Shown here one piece after another: positions 7,133 through 16,023 of a stretch of 33,623 nucleotides of DNA; within the stretch, counting starts at the first letter, position 1, and each line of letters starts with the position of its first letter. The notes under the pieces are model-generated. The model had not been told where the DNA came from, searched no databases, and saw nothing but the letters and a program-made list of their open reading frames with translations. Both the position numbers and the translations under genes were made by a program. The stretch is from Verrucomicrobia bacterium UBA2970 (GTDB taxonomy: Bacteria > Verrucomicrobiota > Verrucomicrobiia > Limisphaerales > AAA164-E04), in contig DEAY01000452.1 in the NCBI GenBank assembly GCA_002348345.1, positions 1-33,623 on the forward strand. The letters are read 5' to 3'.

Positions 7133-8868
7133 GGTGTTTCCTCAAAAAGCATATCGGGTGTGAGAACGTCCTCGGCGGTGATTTCCGTCGGGGTAGGTTC
7201 GGTGGCGACAAAAAGATCGGGGAGAGGGGTGGGATTGGTGTTCAACCAATACCGTTCTTGGTCGGTATCGAGGATGCCGATATCCAGGAGCAGCCGAAGT
7301 CGAGCCGAGATGTAGTCGACCAGGGCCGCGGAAAGGGAGATTCTCGTGGCCACGAGCTCGTCCTGGGCGATCACGAGGTCAAGGACTGAGGCACGGCCGG
7401 CTTGAATATTGAGATCGGCACTCAGCACTCGTTCCTCCGCCAGTTGCACCGCCATGGTTTGGATGCGATAATTCTCTCGTAACTGCCTGAGTGTTCGCAA
7501 TCCCCGTTCGATTTGGTTCCTCTTTTGGTCGAGAATCAGGCTCAGTGTTCGAATCGCACGCTCAAAGTTGACCACCGTTGACCGGTATTGATTGCGCTCC
7601 CGAAAGCGGTTGACGGGAAGATCGATCTCGAAACCGGCTCCGGTCCGCACGTCATCGATATCAAATTGGGTATAGTCGGTCGGTCGTTCACTGGAGAGCG
7701 AGGCGTCGGCAAAGAAATCGAGGCCGGGCCTGAGGCGATTGGCGGCGATTCTGATCTGGCGCCGACTGTCTTCGAAGCGATCAATGTCGTTGAGAACCAC
7801 GAGGTGATTGGTGACTGCGACGCGAAAGGCGGTATCGGTGTCGAATTGAGTGTCAATGAGCCCCACCTCCGAGAGGGTCGCCAGTTCCGAGTCGTCCAGC
7901 TGAAGCTCGTGGGTGAGTGGAATTCCCAGTTGGATTTTGAATTGATCGAGCTGGGTTTGGTAGGAGGCGATGGTGTTCACGTAGCCGTTTCTGGAAGACA
8001 GCTCGGCTTGCCGGGCCTGCCCCATGCCGACGGCGGTCTCAAGGCCCGCTTCAAATCGGGCTTCGAGCCGTTTGGTCGAGTTGGTCCTGGCCTGGTAGTC
8101 AGCAAAACGGTTTCGAACGATGTCCCGTTGTTGGAGCAGACTGAAGAACTGCGAGACGATATCGACGGAGAATTCTCGCTGGAACTGGGTGAAATCCCGG
8201 ATCGCGTAAATGACGTTGCGCTCCGATTGCCGGAGTGGTTCACGTCCGACGAGGTTCCCCGCGCCGCGAAGCAGGGGTTGAGCAATGTTGACGGAGAGCG
8301 AGTTGACCGCCGAACGACGGGAATCACCCGTGTAGAATCGGAGCAGATCGTTCGCCAGGGTGGCACCCAGACTGGCACCGCTCGTGAGTGCTTGGCCAAC
8401 CGAAATCCGGTTGCCGACGCTTCCCGATTGTTCTCCGTTAGCGGCTCGGTTGCGGGAGACGGTGGACCGGGCCAGAAACTGGGGGCTGAATTCCCACCGT
8501 GCTCCCGAAAGACTGAGGGCTGTGAGGTAAAGGCGCTCCTTTTCTGATTGGTATTCTCGGCTATTAAGAACGGCGAGCTCCAGGGCTTGCTCGATGTTGA
8601 GTGTCTTTTTGGCAATTTGTTGGCGGTCCTCGACGATCTCTTCCGGTTCGATCTCGCTGCTCACTCGATCCGAGTAGCGGGTATTGATGGTGAAGTGGTT
8701 GGTTTGGCCGAAGATGTCTGCCTCCACATCCTGGATGATCCGGTAGACCTCCCGGTCCGCTTTTTGGTGGTAGTAGGACGTCCGACAGGCAACCCCGGTC
8801 AGGCCGAGACAGAGGAAGAGCGCGACTGGAAGGGGATTGAGAGTGGTCTGGTTGTCTTGGCTGCCCAT
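7129..8868 (-). CDS. TolC family outer-membrane efflux protein
   Basis: A 579-residue protein with an N-terminal signal peptide (about residues 11-28) ending near a cysteine (GVAC), so it may be lipid-modified, although the lipobox is imperfect. The mature part has two tandem coiled-coil regions typical of the outer membrane efflux protein family (Pfam OEP). Examples are the segment starting NIEQALELAVLNSREYQ (about 92-108) and the second-repeat segment with AEERVLSADLNIQAGRASVLDLV. It would form the trimeric outer-membrane channel of the efflux system encoded by the three following genes. It is the first gene of the operon; the frame is closed by a stop only four codons before the ATG at 8868, which fixes the start. 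Confidence 0.88.
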   Translation of the reverse strand: MGSQDNQTTLNPLPVALFLCLGLTGVACRTSYYHQKADREVYRIIQDVEADIFGQTNHFTINTRYSDRVSSEIEPEEIVEDRQQIAKKTLNIEQALELAVLNSREYQSEKERLYLTALSLSGARWEFSPQFLARSTVSRNRAANGEQSGSVGNRISVGQALTSGASLGATLANDLLRFYTGDSRRSAVNSLSVNIAQPLLRGAGNLVGREPLRQSERNVIYAIRDFTQFQREFSVDIVSQFFSLLQQRDIVRNRFADYQARTNSTKRLEARFEAGLETAVGMGQARQAELSSRNGYVNTIASYQTQLDQFKIQLGIPLTHELQLDDSELATLSEVGLIDTQFDTDTAFRVAVTNHLVVLNDIDRFEDSRRQIRIAANRLRPGLDFFADASLSSERPTDYTQFDIDDVRTGAGFEIDLPVNRFRERNQYRSTVVNFERAIRTLSLILDQKRNQIERGLRTLRQLRENYRIQTMAVQLAEERVLSADLNIQAGRASVLDLVIAQDELVATRISLSAALVDYISARLRLLLDIGILDTDQERYWLNTNPTPLPDLFVATEPTPTEITAEDVLTPDMLFEETP

Positions 8869-9007
8869 GCGTCTATGCCATCAAGCCTGATTTGGCTACT
8901 GTAGAGACTCCTGCAGGGAGTCAGCCGTTACAGGGATTGTCAAAGGCGCGAAACGGGGCATTTCTGAGATTCTGTGGAGCATACAATCGATTTCCCTGTC
9001 AAACAGC

Positions 9008-9037
9008 TTGAAGCTTGTTTTGCTTCGAATCTAATAT
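9008..9037 (+). promoter_or_regulatory. Possible sigma-70-type promoter for the small-protein/ebo operon
   Basis: TTGAAG (9008-9013) and TAATAT (9032-9037) are separated by 18 bases in an otherwise AT-rich stretch of the divergent intergenic region. Transcription would start near 9044, giving a leader of about 20 bases that contains GAGG before the GTG at 9064. The match is by eye only, and promoter consensus in this phylum is not well defined. Confidence 0.35.
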
Positions 9038-9063
9038 CAGAGACCGTGAGGACACAACAAGAA

Positions 9064-9333
9064 GTGCTGGATTTGTATTTCATGGATGCCCGGCACAAAC
9101 TAGTGGATTTGGCGGCATTCATGGATCGGGTCAATCGAGGAGAAGGGAATCCTGATTTTCGATATCAAGCGTTTCTTGAGGCGGTGAAGGTGCTTGGAGA
9201 GGGGGGCAATAGCAGGGCAGCCGCTGTTCTAGAGGTCTTTTCCGATCCCACGAGCGAACCCATCGCTTCTGCGACGACCAAGGCCGCCTGTGGCGCATGG
9301 CCCGGGGAATTGGGGGAATCGGGCGCGAATTAA
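9064..9333 (+). CDS. Small unknown protein, first gene of an ebo-type operon
   Basis: An 89-residue soluble, acidic to neutral protein. The N-terminal half is helical (LYFMDARHKLVDLAAFMDRV) and the C-terminal part contains an SDPTSEPIASATTKAACGAWPG stretch that looks motif-like. I do not recognise a named domain; its length and sequence do not look like EboA. The frame is open back to a GTG at 8974, but a plausible promoter lies inside that extension, and the GTG at 9064 has GAGG about 12 bases upstream, so I prefer 9064. An ATG at 9082 is another option. Its stop is nine bases before eboB, so it is probably co-transcribed and functionally linked to EboB and EboE. Confidence 0.6.
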   Translation: MLDLYFMDARHKLVDLAAFMDRVNRGEGNPDFRYQAFLEAVKVLGEGGNSRAAAVLEVFSDPTSEPIASATTKAACGAWPGELGESGAN

Positions 9334-9342
9334 GGGGCGACT

Positions 9343-10158
9343 ATGAGATACATTGAACCCCACGGCCATATGGTGAGTCGCACGACGGACGACTACACGG
9401 CCATGGTGTCGGCCGGATGCGAGGCCGTTTGCGAACCCGCTTTTTGGGCTGGCTTCGATCGAAGTTCGGCCGATGGGTTTTATGACTATTTCTGTCAGTT
9501 GACGGAACACGAGCCCAAACGGGCCGCGAAATTCGGCCTGCCCCACTACAGCTGGCTGTGCATCAACCCCAAGGAATCCGAGGACGTCGGTCTCGCCAAC
9601 GAGGTGCTTTCCCTCATTCCTGACTTTATGGATCGGCCCAATGTGCTGGGGATAGGGGAAATCGGGCTCAACAAGAACAGCCGAAATGAGGTGCAGGTCC
9701 TGGAAAAGCACGTCGATTTGGCTGGCAGCCGTGATCAACTGGTTCTCGTTCATACCCCTCATTTGGAGGACAAGAGAAAGGGAACGCGATTGATCTTGGA
9801 CGTGCTGAAGAGCGACTCTCGAATCCGTCCCGAGCGTTGCATCATCGATCATGTGGAAGAACACACCATCAAGATGGTATTGGATGAGGGCTTCTGGGCG
9901 GGAATGACGCTGTATCCGGAGTCCAAATGTAGTCCAGCCCGGGCGATTGATATGTTGGAAATCTATGGGACGGATCGGATTTGGATGAACAGTGCCTGTG
10001 ACTGGGGTGTGAGCGTGCCGCTGGCCGTCCCGCAAACGATTTTGGAGATGCGCCGACGAGGCCATGCTCGAGATTGGGTCGACCAGGTCGCCTTTCAAAA
10101 TCCGGTCGCGTTCATGAGGCAATCTCCCAAGTTTCAGGTTCCCTCTGGGTCGCATTGA
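9343..10158 (+). CDS. eboB: TatD-like metal-dependent hydrolase, EboB-type
   Basis: A 271-residue amidohydrolase-fold protein. Candidate metal ligands are visible in order: HGH at 7-9, Glu106 in GEIGLNK, His137 in LVHTPH, His170 in CIIDHVEE and Asp220 in SACDWG. This is the TatD-like arrangement, and the sequence around these motifs fits the EboB branch found in ebo clusters rather than housekeeping TatD DNases. Ebo proteins are implicated in moving or handling secondary-metabolite precursors, for example in scytonemin-producing cyanobacteria, but the chemistry of EboB is not established. It is preceded by GGGGCGACT and followed 58 bases later by the EboE gene, which strongly supports the assignment. 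Confidence 0.75.
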   Translation: MRYIEPHGHMVSRTTDDYTAMVSAGCEAVCEPAFWAGFDRSSADGFYDYFCQLTEHEPKRAAKFGLPHYSWLCINPKESEDVGLANEVLSLIPDFMDRPNVLGIGEIGLNKNSRNEVQVLEKHVDLAGSRDQLVLVHTPHLEDKRKGTRLILDVLKSDSRIRPERCIIDHVEEHTIKMVLDEGFWAGMTLYPESKCSPARAIDMLEIYGTDRIWMNSACDWGVSVPLAVPQTILEMRRRGHARDWVDQVAFQNPVAFMRQSPKFQVPSGSH

Positions 10159-10216
10159 ACGGGGAGAGGTCATCACCGAGTTTTCGAGTGTCAACGTCGG
10201 ATCGTTATTCCTGGGT

Positions 10217-11386
10217 ATGAAACTGAGTCACGGGCTTCATTTGGCCTATTGCACCAATATCCATCGCGGGGAGAGCTGGGAACAGACCTTCGACACGTTA
10301 AAGCGCTACACCTTGGAGGTGCGCAATCAGATTTGTCCATCGGATCCCTATGCGATCGGTCTTCGTCTGGGAAAGGATGCGGCGGTGGAGCTGAGCCAGC
10401 CGAACCATCTCAAGGCCTTTCGGGCCTGGTTGGATCGAGAAAACTGTTACGTGTTTACCATCAACGGATTTCCCTATGGCACGTTTCACGGTACCCGAGT
10501 CAAGGAGCTCGTCTATCAACCGGATTGGACGACCCCGGAGCGGCTGGAATACACCAACCTGCTCTTTGATCTGATGGCAGAGATCGTGCCCGATGGCGTC
10601 GATGGTAGCGTGAGTACGGTTCCGGTTTCCTACAAGGAGCTGATCAACAGCGAGCGGCAGGTTCGGGAGGCGCGGAAAAACCTGTGGAAGTGTGTCGATC
10701 ATATCGAACAACTGAGCCGCGCGACCGGAAAGCGATTGCACTTGGGGCTGGAGCCCGAACCGCTGTGTTATCTGGAAACCACCGATGAAACGGTTCGGTT
10801 TTTCGAGGACATGAGAAAGGATCGCCCGGGCGATTTGAGGATGGAGGATCATCTGGGAGTGAATTACGACTGCTGTCATCTGGCGGTGGAATTCGAGCCT
10901 CCTCAAGAGGCGCTCGGACGGTTGCTTCAACACAAGGTTCGATTAAGCAAGATCCACCTGAGTTCAGCGCTCAAGGTAAGGCCCACACGCGAGGTGAGGG
11001 CGGCCTTGAAGGCCTACACCGACGACATCTATTTCCACCAGGTCGTTGAGCGTGATTCCCGCGGTGAGCTCCGGCGGTTCCGGGATCTCGACAATGCCTT
11101 GGCGGCCGAGGCCACAACCCAACCACATGTGCCGGAGGAGTGGCGCATTCATTTTCACATCCCTCTTCACACCGAGCCGGGGGAACACTTTGAAACCACG
11201 TCGGATCACATCCAAGGCACCTTGGATTTTGTGAAACAGCATCCCGGGTTATGCTCTCATTTCGAGATGGAGACCTATACCTGGGAGGTTCTGCCTCCCG
11301 AAATGAAACGTCGCAACGTCGTCGACCAATTGGTGGACGAATACCGTTGGACGCTGGGCGAGTTTAAGAAACGGGATTTGGCTTAG
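10217..11386 (+). CDS. eboE: EboE-type sugar isomerase/epimerase-like TIM-barrel protein
   Basis: A 389-residue protein that opens with LSHGLHLAYCTNIHRGE, a hallmark start of EboE ('metabolite traffic protein'). It has xylose-isomerase-like TIM-barrel features. Candidate metal ligands are Glu179/Glu181 in LGLEPEP, Asp218 and His221 in NYDCCH, and His247 in SKIHLSS. In ebo clusters EboE accompanies EboA, EboB, EboC (prenyltransferase-like), EboD (sugar-phosphate cyclase-like) and EboF. Only the EboB partner is present here. The reaction is unknown. The gene ends ten bases from the convergent DUF1501 gene. The ATG at 10217 has only a weak ribosome binding site. Confidence 0.8.
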   Translation: MKLSHGLHLAYCTNIHRGESWEQTFDTLKRYTLEVRNQICPSDPYAIGLRLGKDAAVELSQPNHLKAFRAWLDRENCYVFTINGFPYGTFHGTRVKELVYQPDWTTPERLEYTNLLFDLMAEIVPDGVDGSVSTVPVSYKELINSERQVREARKNLWKCVDHIEQLSRATGKRLHLGLEPEPLCYLETTDETVRFFEDMRKDRPGDLRMEDHLGVNYDCCHLAVEFEPPQEALGRLLQHKVRLSKIHLSSALKVRPTREVRAALKAYTDDIYFHQVVERDSRGELRRFRDLDNALAAEATTQPHVPEEWRIHFHIPLHTEPGEHFETTSDHIQGTLDFVKQHPGLCSHFEMETYTWEVLPPEMKRRNVVDQLVDEYRWTLGEFKKRDLA

Positions 11387-11396
11387 GGCCCGGAGG

Positions 11397-12797
11397 TCAG
11401 GCGATGATCTCTTTGGCGATGTGGCCGTGGACGTCGGTCAGCCGAAAATCCCGCCCGGCGTAGCGGTAGGTGAGGCGTTCGTGATCCAGTCCCATGAGGT
11501 GGAGAAGGGTCGCGTGAAGATCGTGAAGGTGCATGCGGTTTTCAACCGCTTCAAAGCCGAGATCGTCGGTGGCGCCATACTGAAATCCGCCTTTGACGCC
11601 CCCGCCTGCAAGAAACATGGTGTATCCCTGAGGGTTGTGATCCCGTCCGTCCAGGTTTTCCTTGGCCGTGTCGGGGGTCCGGCCAAACTCCCCGCCCCAA
11701 AGTACCAGCGTGTCCTCGAGTAGGCCACGCTGCTTGAGGTCGGATAAGAAGGCGCCGATGGGTTGATCGGTGGCTGCGGCTCGGGCGCCGTGACCCGTTT
11801 TGAGCTTGCCATGTTGATCCCAAAACTCGTCGCAAATCTCCACGTGACGGACCCCTGCCTCGACCAGGCGGCGGGTGAGCAGGCATTGACGACCGAAGTT
11901 GTCGGTGGCCTTGCCCTCGCCAATTCCGTAGGCCTCCAGCGTGGGTTGAGGTTCTCCGCTGAGGTCCATGACTTGGGGGAGTTCGGACTGCATGGTGAAT
12001 CCCCGCTCGAAGGATTCGATGACGCCGTCGATCTCGGAGTCAGACGGATCGGTCGCGGCGAAGCGACGATTGAGGGATTGGATAAAGTCTAGCTGGTGCC
12101 GTTGTTCTTGTCGGGTGAGGGTTTGATTCGTGAGATGATCGATTCGGGCCTTCTCGATCGGAGTCTTGATGTCCCCGATGGCCGTTCCTTGATAGGCGGC
12201 CGGGAGAAAGGCCGCGCCGTAGTTCTTGGCGCCTCCATTAATAATGGGCGGGGAGAGGCTGATGAAGCCGGGAAGATTGGCGTTTTCCGTCCCCAATCCA
12301 TACATGACCCATGAGCCCAGGGAAGGCCGAGCGAATTGGAAACTTCCCGTGTGCAATTGAAGCATTGCGGGGGTGTGGTTTCCGGAGTCCGTGTGCATCC
12401 CGGAGAGGACGCAGAGATCGTCCGCGTGCTCGGCGATATGGGGGAGAAGATCCGAGACCCAAAGCCCGCTCTGCCCTCGTCGTTTCCAGTCCCAGTGATT
12501 GCCGACCAGTCGTCGCTTTCCATTTTTTCCCCTCCGATTCCTTCCTGGCGCGCCGGCATGTCGGTAAAGGGCCGGTTTGTAGTCAAAGGTTTCCATGTGG
12601 GAGGGTCCTCCTCGCATATGGAGAAAGACGAGCCGCTTGGCGCTCGGATGGAAATGAGTGGGTTTGGATGCCAACGGGGACCGTCGCGTTGCGGATGCCT
12701 GGCAAAGATCGGCGAGGGCCAGCAAGCCCATGCCGCAGGTGGTCCTCTTCAGCCATTCCCTACGGCTGTGGGTTTGAAGGGAAATCGGAGTCTTCAT
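11397..12797 (-). CDS. DUF1501 family protein with Tat signal
   Basis: A 466-residue secreted protein. The N-terminus contains SRREWLKRT followed by a hydrophobic stretch, a twin-arginine signal. The body has the DUF1501 pattern: VFLHMRGGPSHMETFDYKP (about residues 57-75), SGMHTDSGNHTPAM, and near the C-terminus WGGEFGRTPDT and GRDHNPQGYT, which recall the alkaline-phosphatase/sulfatase fold. DUF1501 proteins are very numerous in Planctomycetota and Verrucomicrobiota and nearly always lie next to a DUF1549/DUF1553 protein, as here with a six-base gap. Their substrate is unproven; a role in breakdown or handling of complex polysaccharides has been suggested. Confidence 0.92.
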   Translation of the reverse strand: MKTPISLQTHSRREWLKRTTCGMGLLALADLCQASATRRSPLASKPTHFHPSAKRLVFLHMRGGPSHMETFDYKPALYRHAGAPGRNRRGKNGKRRLVGNHWDWKRRGQSGLWVSDLLPHIAEHADDLCVLSGMHTDSGNHTPAMLQLHTGSFQFARPSLGSWVMYGLGTENANLPGFISLSPPIINGGAKNYGAAFLPAAYQGTAIGDIKTPIEKARIDHLTNQTLTRQEQRHQLDFIQSLNRRFAATDPSDSEIDGVIESFERGFTMQSELPQVMDLSGEPQPTLEAYGIGEGKATDNFGRQCLLTRRLVEAGVRHVEICDEFWDQHGKLKTGHGARAAATDQPIGAFLSDLKQRGLLEDTLVLWGGEFGRTPDTAKENLDGRDHNPQGYTMFLAGGGVKGGFQYGATDDLGFEAVENRMHLHDLHATLLHLMGLDHERLTYRYAGRDFRLTDVHGHIAKEIIA

Positions 12798-12803
12798 GAG
12801 GGA

Positions 12804-15206
12804 TTAATTGAGGTAGCGAAATTCAGCGGAAGCGACCAGGGCCTGACAGAATGCTTGCCAGGGGTCGCCCTTTCCATGATGACGGGCGATGAACTGGAGC
12901 GCATGCGCCCCCTCGTCACCCGAGGGGGGACGACCATAGCAGGTCAGGAATGCTCTTCGAACTCGTTCCGAGGGGCTGATCGGGAGCTCTCCAAGCCGGG
13001 TCGCCAAGGCTTGGGTAGTCTCAATGACCAGGGGGCTGTTGAGCAGGAAGAGTGACTGGGCCGGAACATTGGTGGTATCGCGTCGACCCTGTATCGAAGA
13101 GGGATCGGGAAAATCGAACGTCTTGTGGAGCCCGATCAGTGCCGTCCGGAGCACGGGCAGGTAAACGGCCCGATGGTGGAATGGGGTCTCCAGTGGTTTG
13201 GTGTTGATTCCCCGGCCGACCTCCCCTTCTCCAATGGCCGCGACGACCGAAGCGACCGGCGGTTGAGGGTTCAGTCTTCGGCCGATCGAAAGGAGGGCAT
13301 CACGAATGGGTTCGACTTCGAGACGCCGGCGATGGAAACGCCAGAGGAGACGGTTCTCGGGGTCGGTCTGATGGGCCTCCCCTTGGTAAGTGGATGCTTG
13401 TCGATAGGTACGGGAACAAACAAGTGCCTTGATGAAGGATTTGACGGACCAATTCCGTTCGACCAACCGCCTGGCCAGATGATCCAACAAGTTGGGATGG
13501 CTTGGGGATTCCCCGGACGTGCCAAAATTATCGACGGTCCGGACGAGTCCGACCCCGAAGAGGTGCGCCCAGATTCGATTGACGGCCACTCGAGCGGTGA
13601 GGGGGTTGGCAGGGTCCGTCATCCACAGAGCCAACTCGCGACGGCCGCTCGTCCCCTCCCTGATCTTGTGGGTCACGGGGTGGGGCAAACCCTTGAGGAA
13701 TCCTCGTGGGACTGTATCTCCGGTCTTCGATTTGTCCCCCCGAATCCGAATGGCCAGATTGGAGGGTTGCTTGGCCTCCTCGACCCCCATGGCAAAGACG
13801 AGGGACAAGGACTTCGATCGTTCGGACAACTGGTCGAGTCGGCGGCTGGTTTCGGCGAGTTCATGTTGGAGCGCCTGGCGGCCATCTGACTGTGTTCGAT
13901 CACCCCGGTTGACCTTCTTGAGACGATTCCGGAGCTTCTTCTCCTTTTTCTTGAGTCGGTTTGTTTCCGCTTCGATGCCCTTGAGGGTGGCCAGTGACCG
14001 GGCTCGATCGTCGCCAAGGGTCAACCATAACTTCGCGGCCTCCTGGACCGTCTTGGGCCGGCGGGGACCGCCTCCGTAGTAGGTTTTGGTGCTGGCGAAT
14101 ATCCCTCCCAAGGAATAGTAGTCTGCCGTCGTGATCGGGTCGAACTTGTGATCGTGGCAGCGCGCGCAACTGACGGTGAGCCCGAGGAAACTTCGGGTCA
14201 CGGCGTCGATCTGATCGTCGATCAGATCTAGCTGAAGATTCCCGCCCACGAGCGGCTTCGAACCGATAGCGAGAAACCCGGTGGCGATTTGTTTTTGCTG
14301 TCGATCTTCCCTGGAACGGGCGGGAATCAAGTCTCCCGCCAGTTGGTGATGAATGAATTGATCGAAGGGAAGATCGCGGTTGAGCGCACGGATGACCCAG
14401 TCCCGATAACGCCAGGCGTGAGGGAACAAGACATCTCGGCTTTGACCATTGGAATCGGCGTAGCGAGCCACATCCATCCAATGCCGCCCCCAACGTTCCC
14501 CGAAGAACGGGGAGGCGAGGAGTTGATCCACTTTTTCTTCGATCGCGCGATCGGGATCCCGGGTGGCGAGGTCGACGAATGCCTCGATTTCATCGGGGCG
14601 GGGCGGAAGGCCGACGAGATCAAATGTGAGGCGTCGGAGAAAGGTGTGTGGGTCGGTGTCTGGGCTCGGCGACAAATGACGAGCCTGGAGCCCTGAGAGA
14701 ATAAAATGGTCCAGCGGTTCCCGGGGCCAGTCCGCCTTCTCGACCGTGGGGATTCCCGGTTGCCGGAGGGGCTGCAGCGACCATAGAGGGCGTCGTTCCC
14801 GGGAGGTGTCACTCGGAGGGGTTGGGGTCGACGTCCGGGGGTCGAGTGCGCCCCTGGTGATCCAAGTCTCGAAGGCTTCAATCACCTGATCGGGAAGGCG
14901 CCCCTTGGGAGGCATCTCGAGGTCGTTCTGGTAGCGCAGAGCATGGAGGAGTCGACTGGACTCAGGATCCCGAAGGTTGATGACGGGGCCATGATCCCCC
15001 CCCATGCGAAGGCCCTCCCGGGTGTCCAACCGGAGGCCCCCCTTGAGTCGTTTGCCCTCCGCCGAATGGCATTCGTAACAGTGCTCAACTAGAACGGGTC
15101 GAATGGACCGTTCGAAGAGATCAAACGATAAACCCGTTTGCCCTCCTTGAATTGAAAGAGTCGCCAGAAACCAGATTCCAACGAGAATTGACGGTTGGTG
15201 ACCCAT
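12804..15206 (-). CDS. DUF1549/DUF1553 protein with Planctomycete-type cytochrome c domain (PSD1)
   Basis: An 800-residue secreted protein when started at the ATG at 15206, which gives a clean signal peptide (hydrophobic residues about 7-20). The first domain holds a haem-binding CYECH motif at 43-47 and an MPPKG distal-ligand-type motif, as in the PSC1/PSD1-type cytochrome family. It continues with DUF1549 (PLDHFILSGLQARHLSPSPD, then FGERWGRHWMDVARYADSNG and CARCHDHKFDPI, which supplies a further CxxCH) and DUF1553 (RRELALWMTDPANPLTARVAVNRIW across two segments). A TTG at 15245 in the same frame would add 13 residues before the signal and seems unlikely. Partner of the downstream DUF1501 gene; likely a periplasmic redox-linked enzyme of unknown substrate. 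Confidence 0.9.
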   Translation of the reverse strand: MGHQPSILVGIWFLATLSIQGGQTGLSFDLFERSIRPVLVEHCYECHSAEGKRLKGGLRLDTREGLRMGGDHGPVINLRDPESSRLLHALRYQNDLEMPPKGRLPDQVIEAFETWITRGALDPRTSTPTPPSDTSRERRPLWSLQPLRQPGIPTVEKADWPREPLDHFILSGLQARHLSPSPDTDPHTFLRRLTFDLVGLPPRPDEIEAFVDLATRDPDRAIEEKVDQLLASPFFGERWGRHWMDVARYADSNGQSRDVLFPHAWRYRDWVIRALNRDLPFDQFIHHQLAGDLIPARSREDRQQKQIATGFLAIGSKPLVGGNLQLDLIDDQIDAVTRSFLGLTVSCARCHDHKFDPITTADYYSLGGIFASTKTYYGGGPRRPKTVQEAAKLWLTLGDDRARSLATLKGIEAETNRLKKKEKKLRNRLKKVNRGDRTQSDGRQALQHELAETSRRLDQLSERSKSLSLVFAMGVEEAKQPSNLAIRIRGDKSKTGDTVPRGFLKGLPHPVTHKIREGTSGRRELALWMTDPANPLTARVAVNRIWAHLFGVGLVRTVDNFGTSGESPSHPNLLDHLARRLVERNWSVKSFIKALVCSRTYRQASTYQGEAHQTDPENRLLWRFHRRRLEVEPIRDALLSIGRRLNPQPPVASVVAAIGEGEVGRGINTKPLETPFHHRAVYLPVLRTALIGLHKTFDFPDPSSIQGRRDTTNVPAQSLFLLNSPLVIETTQALATRLGELPISPSERVRRAFLTCYGRPPSGDEGAHALQFIARHHGKGDPWQAFCQALVASAEFRYLN

Positions 15207-15351
15207 GAATGTCACAACGATGAGCTCAAAGGAGAATAATTGCAATTCCCGGATGTCGATGCGGAGACAGTCCCCGGAAGACGGTTCACTTCGGTGTCCA
15301 CTGTCGGGGGTGGATGGCTTCGGTAAGGCGTCGCCCCTTCTCAGGTCGTTC

Positions 15352-15984
15352 CTAAGCCCTGGGATCCCGGTGGGGACCCTGGTAATTCATGAAGCCAAGA
15401 TAGGCCAGCATCAACCCGAGAAAGATCAGTCCCTGTTCAAAGGCCCACAAGGCCACCGCGGCGGCGCAAATCACGCCGACCCAGCGGGTGATTTCCTGTC
15501 GGGCGGGACCAAGAATGTCCCTGATGATTTGGCCCCCATCGAGGGGCAGAATGGGGAGCAGATTGATCAAGGTCCAAAAGAAATTAATCCAGAGCAAGTA
15601 GCGCAGGAGGGCAATCGCCCCTGAGGATTGGGGCTGAAAGACCGAGGCAATGACCAAGGTCAAGAGGCCTAGGGCCAAACTCGCTGCCGGACCAGCGGCA
15701 CTGACCGCAATATTCTGTCGACGGGAGAAGGCCGCGCCGGGAAAGACAGTGACCCCACCTAGGCCATGAAGATGAATCGCCGGGAGGACTCCATTCTTTT
15801 TTCCCACGAACGCATGACCCAGCTCGTGAATGACGATTGAGAAAAAGACGGCAATCGTCCAAAGTAGGATATCAGGAAGGTCGCGTGTCGATTGCATCCG
15901 GAGTCCCCCCCCGAGAAGAAAACACGTTAACCAGAAAAACCAATCGACGCTGACTGGAAATCCAAAGAGGCGAAAGCGTAGCAT
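15352..15984 (-). CDS. Site-2 protease (M50) family membrane metalloprotease
   Basis: A 210-residue integral membrane protein with the M50 zinc site: HELGH at 53-57 inside a hydrophobic helix, and the third ligand in NLLPILPLDGGQ (141-152, Asp149). Four to six transmembrane helices are predicted by eye. The short length without PDZ or CBS domains resembles the minimal SpoIVFB/rhomboid-size M50 proteases of unknown substrate. These proteases cut transmembrane segments of regulators such as anti-sigma factors; no such partner is adjacent. It is followed 145 bases later by the DUF1549/DUF1553 gene and preceded by the beta-CASP gene 39 bases upstream, all leftward. Confidence 0.88.
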   Translation of the reverse strand: MLRFRLFGFPVSVDWFFWLTCFLLGGGLRMQSTRDLPDILLWTIAVFFSIVIHELGHAFVGKKNGVLPAIHLHGLGGVTVFPGAAFSRRQNIAVSAAGPAASLALGLLTLVIASVFQPQSSGAIALLRYLLWINFFWTLINLLPILPLDGGQIIRDILGPARQEITRWVGVICAAAVALWAFEQGLIFLGLMLAYLGFMNYQGPHRDPRA

Positions 15985-16023
15985 ATCTAGGAGAGGTCTG
16001 GGGGGGTGGGCCTATCCTTCATC

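Noticed and set aside
8974..9063. Upstream extension of the small protein gene to a GTG at 8974
   Set aside because: The extension covers the best promoter-like sequence in the divergent region and lacks a ribosome binding site, so a start at 9064 was preferred; not excluded.
9229..10194. 321-codon leftward open frame opposite eboB
   Set aside because: Antisense shadow of a gene with ordered metal-binding motifs; GC-rich codon usage produces long open antisense frames.
15266..15305. Inverted repeat GACAGT ... ACTGTC with an inner CCG-AAG stem before the DUF1549/DUF1553 gene
   Set aside because: Short arms, a long loop and no T-run; not distinguishable from chance in GC-rich DNA.
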